Assembly: GCF_020400725.1 (NCBI RefSeq)
Contig: NZ_JAINVG010000007.1
Coordinates: 115,384 to 179,383 of the forward strand
Source: Streptomyces sp. NK15101
GTDB taxonomy: Bacteria > Actinomycetota > Actinomycetes > Streptomycetales > Streptomycetaceae
DNA length: 64,000 nt
Reading direction: 5' to 3'
The position numbers were made by a program, and so were the translations under genes. The notes beneath the pieces were generated by a model. That model was not told the origin of the DNA and searched no databases. It saw only the letters and a list, made by a program, of their open reading frames with translations. How positions within the stretch are numbered: position 1 is the first letter of the stretch; every line of letters starts with the position of its first letter. Positions 57,492 through 64,000 of this stretch are shown here, in pieces.

Positions 57492-57868
57492 TCATCCCAG
57501 CATTTCCCTCGCGAGCCGCCTCAGGCCGCGGTGCGCGGCGGAGCGGACCGCTCCCGCCCTCTTGCCCGGCATCCTGGCCGCCGCGGGTTCGTCCAGGCCG
57601 ACGACCACCCGCGGCAGCGCCGCCTCCGCCTGGTCGCGGGCTATCTCGAGCCACGCGTCGGAGGCCACGCCTTCGGCGGACTCGCCGACGAGTCCTCGCA
57701 GATATCCAGATATCCCGGGAGCCCTGGCTGCGCGATCCGGTACACGGCCGCGAACGCCTCGTCGTCACCGTTCTGCGCACGGCGCACCGCACGCTGCAGA
57801 GCGGCGTCGTCCGCCCTCGAACGACCTTCCCCTTGGCCTTCCCGCGTCGCGCTGCCCGGCGCATCACC
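57492..57868 (-). pseudogene. Decayed ECF sigma factor gene
   Basis: Minus-strand remnant. Reading from 57868: an N-terminal piece with ...QNGDDEAFAAVYRIAQPGL, then, after a frameshift, GYLRGLVGESAEGVASDAWLEIARD and directly QAEAALPRVVVGLDEPAAARMPGKRAGAVRSAAHRGLRRLAREMLG. The frameshift lies at a tandem 8-bp duplication AGATATCC AGATATCC (57700-57715). The linker and half of region 2 that should follow EIARD are deleted, at a short CGCGAC repeat. A typical ATGA overlap starts a next frame MTDQGGKRERDDVEAA at 57495, which runs into the membrane gene and is also a remnant. Confidence 0.7.
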
Positions 57869-58333
57869 CTACGCGGCGGGAAGGCGCAGGCCGTCGGCCG
57901 TCCCCCGGGGCAGCGGCAGGCCCTTCGGGCGTCGCGGGACCAGCAGGAAGAGCTCGTAGGCGGATTCGTCGGGACCCAGCTCGAAGCGGTTGACCACCTT
58001 GCCGAGCGGGTTCCACGCCCGCCCGTCGTACGTCCGGACGCCGACCGGCTGCCCCAGCAGTTCGGACGTCACGTCGTCGAAGTCGACCCAGCGGGCCCGC
58101 GCCTGCCGGACGAGCACCTCGCCGACGTACGCGCCGAGCTCCTGGAGGATCGGCGCGACGTCGCCCGGGTCGCCGGCCCCCCGCCGCAGACCGTCCACCA
58201 CGCGGTCGACGATGCGCAGGCTGACCGCGGAGAAGTCGAGGGGGAGCCGCGTCTTCGCGGCGGTGCGGGTGGCGAAGGCGGAGGCGTAGCGGCTCATGTC
58301 GGCGGCGCGCAGCGTGCGGTTGACTCGATCCAT
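57869..58333 (-). CDS. Conserved hypothetical protein
   Basis: A 154-residue soluble protein of a type I have seen in streptomycetes but cannot name with confidence (a DUF6278-like family is possible). Features: LPLDFSAVSLRIVDRVVDGLRRG, LGAYVGEVLVRQARARWVDFDDV, LLGQPVGVRTYDGRAWNPLGKVVNRFELGPDESAYELFLL. The form is an alpha/beta domain without catalytic motif. ATG 58333 has GAGGGG eight bases upstream and is preferred to an ATG three codons earlier. Transcription would run into the dead sigma gene. The 234 bases upstream to the sortase stop hold no gene. Confidence 0.75.
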   Translation of the reverse strand: MDRVNRTLRAADMSRYASAFATRTAAKTRLPLDFSAVSLRIVDRVVDGLRRGAGDPGDVAPILQELGAYVGEVLVRQARARWVDFDDVTSELLGQPVGVRTYDGRAWNPLGKVVNRFELGPDESAYELFLLVPRRPKGLPLPRGTADGLRLPAA

Positions 58334-58567
58334 CGGTCCCACCCCTCGTGTATGAACCGGTGCGTCCCCGGTCCCCCTGGCACCTCGGGAGGGCCGTGGA
58401 ACTCCCCACGTCCTCCCAAGAACCCAGCGGGACCGGGCGCCGGATCATCACGGGTCGAATGTGTGATCACCGTCACACCCCGAGCGCGGGCGGTCCCGGG
58501 CGACCCGCGGCCGCCGATCGAGCTCCCTGCACGCCGACCGGGCCGGAAGGGCCGGAGCCCGCTTTCC

Positions 58568-59293
58568 TCAACGGCCTTCCAGGGCGGGGGTCGCCCGCTC
58601 GCCGGGCTCCTTCAGGTGGGCGAAGACGACCAGGTTCTCGGTGTAGTCCTTCGCCTTCCGGTCGTAGGCGCCGGCGCACGTGATGAGCCGGACGAGCGCG
58701 TTGGGGGTGTCCTCGTAGACGCGCCGGTCCGGGAAGTCGTCCTTGTCGAACTCCTCCACGGAATCGACGACGAAGGCGGCGGTGGTGCCGTCGGCGCGGC
58801 TCACCTCGAAGGTGTCTCCGGCCTCGAGTTCGCCGAGCCGGGCGAAGACGGCGGGGGCGGTGGCCGTGTCCAGGTGGCCGGCGACGATCGCGGTCCCCAG
58901 TTCACCGGGGGAGACGCCGGACTCCTGCCAGCCCACCAGGTTCGTGTCGTCGGCCGGGGGCGGGTCGAGCGCACCGGAAGGGCCGATCCGCAGGCCGATG
59001 AACGGCGCGTCCACGCCGATCCTGGGAATCCTCAGCCGAGTGGGAGCCGACCTCGGCATCGACGGACCGGCCGCCGGGCCGGCGCTCGGCGAGGCATGGC
59101 GCGAGGCGCCGGGCAGGGACGACGGAGCGGCAGCCGCGGGCCGAGCCGGTGTTTCCGTGTCCTGGTCGGCCCACCCCGGGCGGAACACGAACAGAAGCAC
59201 GGCGAGAACCAGCGTCCAGAACACGGCGGGGACCACCCACCGCGGGATACGCCGGGGCGCTCCCGCGTCAGCGGGGTCCGGTCGGGTCGTCAC
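58568..59293 (-). CDS. Class F sortase
   Basis: A 241-residue membrane-anchored transpeptidase. One N-terminal membrane helix (WVVPAVFWTLVLAVLLFVF), a Pro/Ala/Ser linker, then the sortase barrel: LRIPRIGVDAPFIGL, catalytic His140 in AIVAGHLDT, Cys206 in RLITCAGAYD. The conserved Arg is not certain; FVDSVEEFDKDDF and the chain end are as in class F. It cleaves sorting signals of exported proteins. GTG 59293 after AAGGAG. The gene downstream of no known LPXTG substrate but next to the repeat protein at 59402, which is the best candidate client. Confidence 0.92.
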   Translation of the reverse strand: MTTRPDPADAGAPRRIPRWVVPAVFWTLVLAVLLFVFRPGWADQDTETPARPAAAAPSSLPGASRHASPSAGPAAGPSMPRSAPTRLRIPRIGVDAPFIGLRIGPSGALDPPPADDTNLVGWQESGVSPGELGTAIVAGHLDTATAPAVFARLGELEAGDTFEVSRADGTTAAFVVDSVEEFDKDDFPDRRVYEDTPNALVRLITCAGAYDRKAKDYTENLVVFAHLKEPGERATPALEGR

Positions 59294-59351
59294 CAGGGGC
59301 TCCTTCGGGCTCGGCGGAAGATCCGGGATCGGGTGGACGGGATGTCGGCGG

Positions 59352-59395
59352 CCGGACGCAGGGGCCGCCGTCCTGGAGGCGGCCCCTGCGTCCGG
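59352..59395 (-). terminator. 18-bp hairpin between surface protein and sortase genes
   Basis: CCGGACGCAGGGGCCGCC and GGCGGCCCCTGCGTCCGG, perfect over 18 bp with an 8-base loop, starting 7 bases beyond the surface protein stop. Either the sortase has its own promoter or some readthrough occurs. Confidence 0.8.
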
Positions 59396-59401
59396 TCTTC
59401 C

Positions 59402-60004
59402 TCATGCAGCCGCGCCGGCGGCCTTCTTGCGGCGGTGGAGGACGAACGCGGCGAGTCCGCCCGCGACCAGGGCCGCGCCGGTCACGTTCGTGGTGCCGCT
59501 CGCGAGGCCGCCTCCGCCCGTGTGCATGCCGCCCTTCGGCTTCTCCGGCTTGTAGCCGCCCTCGTCCTTCGACTTGTCCTTCTCCGTGTCCTTGGACCAG
59601 TCCTTCTGCTTGTCCTTGGACCAGTCCTTCTCCGCGTCCTTGTTCCAGTCGTCGGCGTTGACGAGGGACAGCGCGCCGGAGCCGGTGTGCATGCCGCCCT
59701 TCGGCTTCTCGTGCTCCTTCTCGTACCCGCCCTTGTCGTGGTCCTTCTCGGGCTTGTCACCCTTGTCGTGCTCCTTGGACCACTCGTCCCCACCGACGAG
59801 GGACAGCGCCCCGGAGCCGGTGTGCATGCCGCCCTTCGGCTTGCCGTGGTCGCCCTCCTTGCCGTGGGAGGAGCCGTGGTCGCTTTCCTTGCTCTGGGAG
59901 GAGCCGTCCCAGTCGCCTGTGGTGATCGCGTAGGCGCCGGGTGCGGCAAGCGCCAGGGTGCCGGCGGTGGCGGCCGCGGCGAAGAGAATGCGGGCAGAGC
60001 GCAT
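59402..60004 (-). CDS. Exported surface protein with three PKGGMHTG repeats
   Basis: A 200-residue secreted protein: signal peptide (residues 1-26, ...APGAYA), a highly charged Lys/Asp/Glu/Ser-rich, unfolded middle (DKQKDWSKDTEKDKSKD), and a C-terminal membrane helix TGAALVAGGLAAFVLHRRKK with a basic tail. That tail is what a sortase substrate needs, but LPXTG is absent. Instead KPKGGMHTG(S/G)G(A/G)L occurs three times, the last just before the helix. With a class F sortase next door, PKGGMHTGGG is a candidate sorting signal; the two internal copies may be bindings sites or duplicated signals. ATG 60004 with GGAAG upstream. Confidence 0.8.
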   Translation of the reverse strand: MRSARILFAAAATAGTLALAAPGAYAITTGDWDGSSQSKESDHGSSHGKEGDHGKPKGGMHTGSGALSLVGGDEWSKEHDKGDKPEKDHDKGGYEKEHEKPKGGMHTGSGALSLVNADDWNKDAEKDWSKDKQKDWSKDTEKDKSKDEGGYKPEKPKGGMHTGGGGLASGTTNVTGAALVAGGLAAFVLHRRKKAAGAAA

Positions 60005-60538
60005 CGCTGAACTTCCTTCCGTACGCCGCGTCAGCTGACCCAGTGTCGGCTTTCGGTTACGCGGCGACACGGCTCACCGTCAGCCGCCGTCGAGCCGCCT
60101 GCCACTCGGGATGGTGCATACGGACCCAAGGCGAAGGGACGCGCGCATCGCACACCGCACCTCACGGGGCGTCAGGAACGACGGTCGCTTCCGGAGGTCA
60201 CGGCATCGGGCCGGGCGCACTCCGCCCCGGCGTGGCCCCGCCGTCAGGCCGGTCGCCCTCCGTCACTCCTGGGAGTGACCGGCTTCGCGACGCCGGGCCG
60301 CTGCGGAAGCGCTCGGAAATTCGGCGGAGTGTGCGGCGTGTCACACGCAGGGGCCGGGGCCCGCCGTGCCATCATCGTCCTGGATCCGCACCTGCGTTCC
60401 ACCTGAGGCCCCACGCCGAGAAGGCCGGGGCCGGTGCGGCAGGCCGGGGGCACCCGCCTCGCCTCAAGGGCGAGGGGTGGGCTCCGCCCGCGGAAACACC
60501 CATCTTGGTGTGTTTTCGCAGGTCAGAACGTTTTTCTA
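60005..60538. other. Intergenic region without a supported gene
   Basis: About 530 bases. The only clear structure is the palindrome GTCACTCC-TG-GGAGTGAC at 60262-60279, which could be a regulator site or part of a terminator. A weak hairpin ACACC-AAGAT-GGGTGT followed by T's on the minus strand near 60505-60520 may end the CAT tRNA transcript. Open frames lack codon bias. Confidence 0.5.
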
Positions 60539-60615
60539 TGGTGGGGCGGGTGGGACTCGAACCCACGGCCGACGGATTATGAGTCCGCTGCTCTAACCGG
60601 CTGAGCTACCGCCCC
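60539..60615 (-). tRNA. tRNA with CAT anticodon (probably elongator Met)
   Basis: A 77-nt cloverleaf including an encoded CCA. Acceptor GGGGCGG/CCGCCCC, D arm GCTC...GAGC, anticodon loop CTCATAA on a 5-bp stem (CGGA/TCCG core), T arm GTGGG-TTCGAGT-CCCAC. CAT could also be the lysidine-modified Ile tRNA; sequence alone does not settle it, but the CTCATAA loop and acceptor are usual for Met. Confidence 0.93.
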
Positions 60616-60747
60616 GTACGGTGAGGCGCGTACATGTGTGCGCGCCGTCTGCCGCAGCATAGCCGCTCATACGATCTCCTGCTCCGGATGATCGGCTCTG
60701 CTCGACCATGAAGACCCCGCCGCGCCCCGGATGGTTCCCCGAGACGC

Positions 60748-60771
60748 GAAAAAGGACCCCGAAGGGTCCTC
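60748..60771 (-). terminator. Intrinsic terminator of the tRNA-Asn transcript
   Basis: On the minus strand AGGACCC-TTCG-GGGTCCT followed by TTTTT: a stable UUCG tetraloop hairpin with a real U tract, 11 bases beyond the 3' end of the tRNA. Confidence 0.85.
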
Positions 60772-60781
60772 TTCCGTCTCG

Positions 60782-60854
60782 CTCCCCCGGCTGGACTCGA
60801 ACCAGCAACCCTCCGGTTAACAGCCGAATGCTCTGCCAATTGAGCTACAGGGGA
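60782..60854 (-). tRNA. tRNA-Asn (GTT)
   Basis: A 73-nt cloverleaf: acceptor TCCCCTG/CGGGGGA (one wobble), anticodon loop CTGTTAA, T loop TTCGAGT, discriminator G; CCA not encoded. It is the second of two tandem Asn tRNAs, five bases after the first. Confidence 0.95.
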
Positions 60855-60859
60855 TCGCG

Positions 60860-60932
60860 CTCCCCCGACTGGACTCGAACCAGTAACCTGCCGGTTAACA
60901 GCCGGCTGCTCTGCCAATTGAGCTACAGGGGA
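60860..60932 (-). tRNA. tRNA-Asn (GTT)
   Basis: A 73-nt cloverleaf, first of the tandem pair. It differs from its neighbour mainly in the anticodon stem (GCCGG rather than TTCGG), variable loop and T stem. Same GTT anticodon; CCA not encoded. Confidence 0.95.
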
Positions 60933-61068
60933 TTGCTGCGTTGCACCGATCGGCTCCACCTCGGTCCTTGCCGGGCGGCGCTCGCTCGCTGCGAGACATA
61001 CATTAGCGCAAGCAGGGGGGTGCTCCGCCAATCGGTATCCCCAGGGCCTCCAGGGAAGGATCGCAGCC

Positions 61069-61380
61069 GTGCGGTACAAGCTGACGTTCGTCGTGGGACT
61101 CGCCCTCGGTTACGTGATCGGCACACGGGCCGGACGCGAGCGCTACGAACAGATGAAGAAGTCCGCGAAGGAGTTCGCCGAGAACCCCGCCGTGCGGAAC
61201 GCCGCGGAGACCGCCGCCCAGACCGGCCGCCAGGCCGCGGGCAAGGCGGTGCACCTCGTGGGCGACAAGGTCGGCGACCACCTGCCGTCCTCCGTGACCG
61301 ACCGGGTCCACGCCCTGCGCGGACGCGGCATGGGCAACGGCAAGGTCGACGAGGAGGACTGGGGCACCAGCAACACCTGA
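61069..61380 (+). CDS. YtxH-domain protein
   Basis: A 103-residue protein with one N-terminal membrane helix (LTFVVGLALGYVIGTRAGRERYEQM) and a helical cytosolic tail rich in Ala, Lys and Gln (KSAKEFAENPAVRNAAETAAQ). This is the usual actinomycete YtxH form. Gram-positive relatives are stress-linked, but the function is not known. GTG 61069 with AGGGAAGG upstream. It is 28 bases ahead of the sugar kinase gene. Confidence 0.88.
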   Translation: MRYKLTFVVGLALGYVIGTRAGRERYEQMKKSAKEFAENPAVRNAAETAAQTGRQAAGKAVHLVGDKVGDHLPSSVTDRVHALRGRGMGNGKVDEEDWGTSNT

Positions 61381-61408
61381 GCCTCCGCGTGCGGCAGAAT
61401 CATGTGTC

Positions 61409-62848
61409 ATGGGGATAGTCGCCGGACTGGACAGCTCTGCGGAGTTCACACGCATCGTCGTCTGTGACACGGACACGGGTGCCGTACTGCGGCAGGGGTA
61501 CGCCGCGCATCCCGGTGAACCGAAGGCCGTCGACGTCGATCCGCAGACCTGGCTGCTCTCGCTCGGGGAGGCCGCCACCGGCGGCCTCCTGGAGGGCGTG
61601 GAGGCCATCGGCGTCTCCGCGCAGCAGCACGGACTCGTGCCGCTCGACGCGCAGGGCGGCCTGGTGCGGCCCGCGCTGGTGCGCAACGACAAGCGGGCGC
61701 AGGTCGCCGCCGCCGACCTCGTCGAGTCTCTGGGCGGCCGGCAGGCCTGGGCCGAGGCCGTCGGCAGCGTGCCCGGCGCCGGCCAGCCGATCGCCAAGCT
61801 GCGCTGGCTGGCCCGCGCGGAGCCCGAGAACGCCCAGCGGGTCGCCATGGTCCTCCAGCCCCACGACTGGCTCGTCTGGCAGCTCCTCGGCCGCCCCGCC
61901 CGCCGCACCACCGACCGCGGCGCCGCCTCCGGCACCGGCTACTGGTCCACGCGGACCGGGACCTACCGGCCCGACCTCGTCGAGCTGGCGCTCGGCCACC
62001 AGGCGGTGCTGCCCGAGGTCCTCGGCCCGTCCGACGCCGCCGGCATCACCCCGGAGGGCCTCCTCGTCTCCGCCGGCACCGGCGAGACGATGGCCGCCGC
62101 GCTCGGCCTCGGTCTCGGCCCCGGCGACGCGGTGGTCTCGCTCGGCGCCTCCGGCTCCGTGATGGCCGTGCACCACGAGGCCCTCACCGACCCGAGCGGC
62201 ATGATCACCTCCTTCGCCGACGCCACCGGCATGCACCTGCCCGTCGTCTCCACCGCGAACGCCGTACGGGCGCTGCGCGGGACCGCCGAGATGCTGGGCG
62301 CGGAGTCGCTGGAGGAGCTGTCGGCGCTCGCGCTGAAGTCGACGCCCGGAGCCTCCGGGCTCGTCCTGCTGCCCTATCTGGAGGGCGAGCGGACCCCGAA
62401 CCTGCCGCACACCGCCGGCACGCTCAGCGGGCTGCGGCGCGAGTCGATGAAGCCCGAGCACCTGGCGCGGGCGGCGTTCGAGGGGATGCTCTGCGCGCTC
62501 ACCGACGCCATGGACGTGCTGCGCGGGCGGGGCGTCGAGGTGCGGCGGGTCTTCCTGCTCGGCGCGGCGGCCGCCCTGCCGGCCGTGCAGGCCCTCGCGC
62601 CGGCGCTCTTCGGCGCCCAGGTCGTCGTCCCCCAGCCGGCCGACTACGCGGCGCTCGGCGCGGCCCGGCAGGCCGCCTGGGCGCTCGGAGTCGCGCGGGG
62701 CACGCTGTCCCCGTCCGCTCCCCCGCCGTGGCAGGGGGCGGTCGCGCAGATCCTGGAGCCCGGCGACGAGCTGTCGGCGGGGCAGGCGGTTCGGCAGCAG
62801 TACGTGGCGACGCGGGAGCAGATCCACCCGGGCGCGTTCGGCGCCTGA
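61409..62848 (+). CDS. FGGY-family carbohydrate kinase (xylulokinase-like)
   Basis: A 479-residue sugar kinase. N-domain: GLDSSAEFTRIVVCDTDTGAV (phosphate-1 loop, with Ser-Ala where xylulokinases have Ser-Thr), ISAQQHG-type GVSAQQHGLVPLDAQG, and the catalytic Asp in RNDKRAQ; C-domain: VSLGASGSVMAVH (phosphate-2), LPYLEGERTPNLP and FLLGAAAALPAVQALAPALFG (adenine). It probably phosphorylates D-xylulose or a related ketose or pentitol; activity towards xylulose is by similarity only. No xylose isomerase or transporter is adjacent. ATG 61409 has no ribosome site and the transcript may be leaderless. Confidence 0.92.
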   Translation: MGIVAGLDSSAEFTRIVVCDTDTGAVLRQGYAAHPGEPKAVDVDPQTWLLSLGEAATGGLLEGVEAIGVSAQQHGLVPLDAQGGLVRPALVRNDKRAQVAAADLVESLGGRQAWAEAVGSVPGAGQPIAKLRWLARAEPENAQRVAMVLQPHDWLVWQLLGRPARRTTDRGAASGTGYWSTRTGTYRPDLVELALGHQAVLPEVLGPSDAAGITPEGLLVSAGTGETMAAALGLGLGPGDAVVSLGASGSVMAVHHEALTDPSGMITSFADATGMHLPVVSTANAVRALRGTAEMLGAESLEELSALALKSTPGASGLVLLPYLEGERTPNLPHTAGTLSGLRRESMKPEHLARAAFEGMLCALTDAMDVLRGRGVEVRRVFLLGAAAALPAVQALAPALFGAQVVVPQPADYAALGAARQAAWALGVARGTLSPSAPPPWQGAVAQILEPGDELSAGQAVRQQYVATREQIHPGAFGA

Positions 62849-62944
62849 GGGCCGTACGCGGCTTCGTGAGGTCCCGCTCCGGGCTCCGCCCGCGCCCCGA
62901 AACCGAGTCGTAACGCTCCCGGGGTGCGGGCGATAGTAGGAGCC

Positions 62945-64000
62945 GTGCTCATAAGACTTCTCCGAACCCATCTACGGCCCTATCGAAAACCCGTCGCACT
63001 GCTCGTCCTGCTGCAGTTCCTGCAGACCTGCGCGAGCCTCTACCTGCCGACCCTGAACGCCGACATCATCGACCACGGCGTCGTCAACGGGGACACCGGC
63101 TACATCCTGCGCTTCGGCGCCCTGATGGTCGGCGTCTCCGTCGTCCAGGTCGTCTGCAACATCGGGGCCGTGTACTACGGCGCGCGGACCGCCTCGGCGC
63201 TCGGCCGCGACGTGCGCGGCGCGGTCTTCGACCGGGTGCAGTCCTTCTCCGCCCGGGAGCTCGGCCACTTCGGCGCCCCCTCGCTGATCACCCGTACGAC
63301 CAATGACGTCCAGCAGGTCCAGATGCTGGTCCTGATGGGATTCACCCTGATGGTCTCCGCGCCCATCATGTGTGTCGGCGGCATCGTGATGGCGCTCGGC
63401 CAGGACGTCCCCCTGTCGGGCGTGCTGCTCGCGGTGGTGCCGGTCCTCGGCGTCGCCGTCTCGCTGATCGTTCGGAGGATGCGGCCGCTCTTCCGGACGA
63501 TGCAGGAGCGGCTCGACACGGTGAACCGGGTGCTGCGCGAGCAGATCACCGGCAACCGGGTCATCCGCGCCTTCGTGAAGGACGGGTACGAGGAGGAGCG
63601 CTTCCGCGGGTCCAACGGCGAGCTGACCGACGTGTCGATGGCGACGGGCCGGCTGATGGCGCTGATGTTCCCCACGGTGATGACCGTCGTGAACGTCTCC
63701 AGCGTGGCGGTGGTCTGGTTCGGCGCGCACCGCATCGACAGCGGCGGGATGGAGATCGGCGCGCTGACCGCCTTCCTCGCCTATCTGATGCAGATCGTGA
63801 TGGCCGTGATGATGGCCACCTTCATGTTCATGATGGTGCCGCGCGCCGAGGTCTGCGCGGAGCGCATCGAGGAGGTCCTCGCCACGGAGACGAGCGTCGT
63901 GCCGCCGGCCGAGCCGGTGACGAAGCTGCTGAAGCGCGGGCACCTGGAGGTCAGGAGCGCGGACTTCCGGTACCCGGGCGCGGAGGAGTCGGTCCTGAAG
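62945..64000 (+). CDS. ABC transporter, permease-ATPase fusion, 3' end cut by window
   Basis: The first 352 residues of a half-transporter of the ABCB/MsbA type (type IV exporter). A six-helix membrane domain is complete: LLVLLQFLQTCASLYLP ... FGALMVGVSVVQVVCNIGAV ... ITRTTNDVQQVQMLVLMGF (coupling helix) ... VPVLGVAVSLIV ... REQITGNRVIRAFVKDGYEEERF ... FLAYLMQIVMAVMMATFMFMMVPRA. The nucleotide domain starts at LEVRSADFRYPG; Walker A is beyond the edge. It usually works as a heterodimer with a second half-transporter gene, expected just downstream. GTG 62945 is four bases after AGGAG. Export of a drug, peptide or lipid is likely. Confidence 0.93.
   Translation, partial: MLIRLLRTHLRPYRKPVALLVLLQFLQTCASLYLPTLNADIIDHGVVNGDTGYILRFGALMVGVSVVQVVCNIGAVYYGARTASALGRDVRGAVFDRVQSFSARELGHFGAPSLITRTTNDVQQVQMLVLMGFTLMVSAPIMCVGGIVMALGQDVPLSGVLLAVVPVLGVAVSLIVRRMRPLFRTMQERLDTVNRVLREQITGNRVIRAFVKDGYEEERFRGSNGELTDVSMATGRLMALMFPTVMTVVNVSSVAVVWFGAHRIDSGGMEIGALTAFLAYLMQIVMAVMMATFMFMMVPRAEVCAERIEEVLATETSVVPPAEPVTKLLKRGHLEVRSADFRYPGAEESVLK

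Noticed and set aside
1..64000. Insertion sequences, integrases, phage genes or attachment sites
   Set aside because: No transposase or integrase frame was seen, and the tRNA genes at 60.5-60.9 kb show no flanking direct repeats or integrase.

Overview
The window is chromosomal DNA of a Streptomyces-type actinomycete. Evidence: about 70-75% G+C throughout, near-exclusive G/C third codon positions, many GTG starts with GGAGG-type ribosome sites, coupled ATGA/GTGA gene junctions, and a typical gene set (DUF3145 next to fabF, SCO2400-type protein, Mbl-like actin homologue, MatB, class F sortase, YtxH protein). From memory the order fabF-DUF3145 ... Ohr-SCO2400-type ... mbl-kinase ... matB recalls the SCO2390-SCO2451 part of the S. 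coelicolor core chromosome; that synteny was not checked.

Layout. 1-14.2 kb is mostly core and exported-enzyme content: 3' part of fabF, DUF3145, an SGNH lipoprotein, a GH3 glucosidase divergent from a TetR regulator, a degenerate tRNA-like element, an NAD-dependent dehydrogenase divergent from a LysR regulator, a nitrilase-family amidase, a secreted M4 protease divergent from its own LysR regulator, a pectate lyase and an EI24 membrane protein. 14.3-28.5 kb (minus strand) is the standout: 13 tightly packed genes running from 28519 down to 14856 (then GPP34 and EI24), with four different ATP-grasp ligases, an EctB-like aminotransferase, a BesD-like Fe(II)/2OG oxygenase with an HxD facial triad, a desaturase/hydroxylase-type membrane di-iron enzyme, a methyltransferase, an MFS exporter, a NudC-type NUDIX hydrolase, a rhodanese, an HExxH protein and a 117-residue unknown protein. 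No NRPS and no regulator is present. I read it as an NRPS-independent pathway for a small modified peptide, probably built on 2,4-diaminobutyrate or a relative, and as the best candidate for an undescribed system.

28.5-44.1 kb: a 695-bp leader/promoter region, an Ohr peroxiredoxin, an MDR oxidoreductase divergent from MarR, an SCO2400-type zinc-ribbon membrane protein, an Mbl-like protein with a changed nucleotide site, a GAF histidine kinase with a lost ATPase end, a NarK-like transporter, a 241-bp palindromic repeat, MatB, a 1229-residue subtilase whose ribosome site lies in a perfect 17-bp hairpin, an MFS pump and a GNAT enzyme.

44.2-52.2 kb is a second biosynthetic locus: two divergent arms, P450 plus WS/DGAT-type acyltransferase to the left, and P450, NUDIX hydrolase, DxDD class II terpene cyclase, free ACP and a complete KAS II to the right. 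It suggests an acylated, oxidised terpenoid. 52.2-64 kb: OhrR/Ohr with a 22-bp perfect operator, phospholipase C, a repeat-bearing lipoprotein, a decayed ECF sigma gene, a class F sortase next to a likely surface protein with three PKGGMHTG repeats and no LPXTG, three tRNA genes (one CAT, two Asn), YtxH protein, an FGGY sugar kinase and the 5' part of an ABC exporter.
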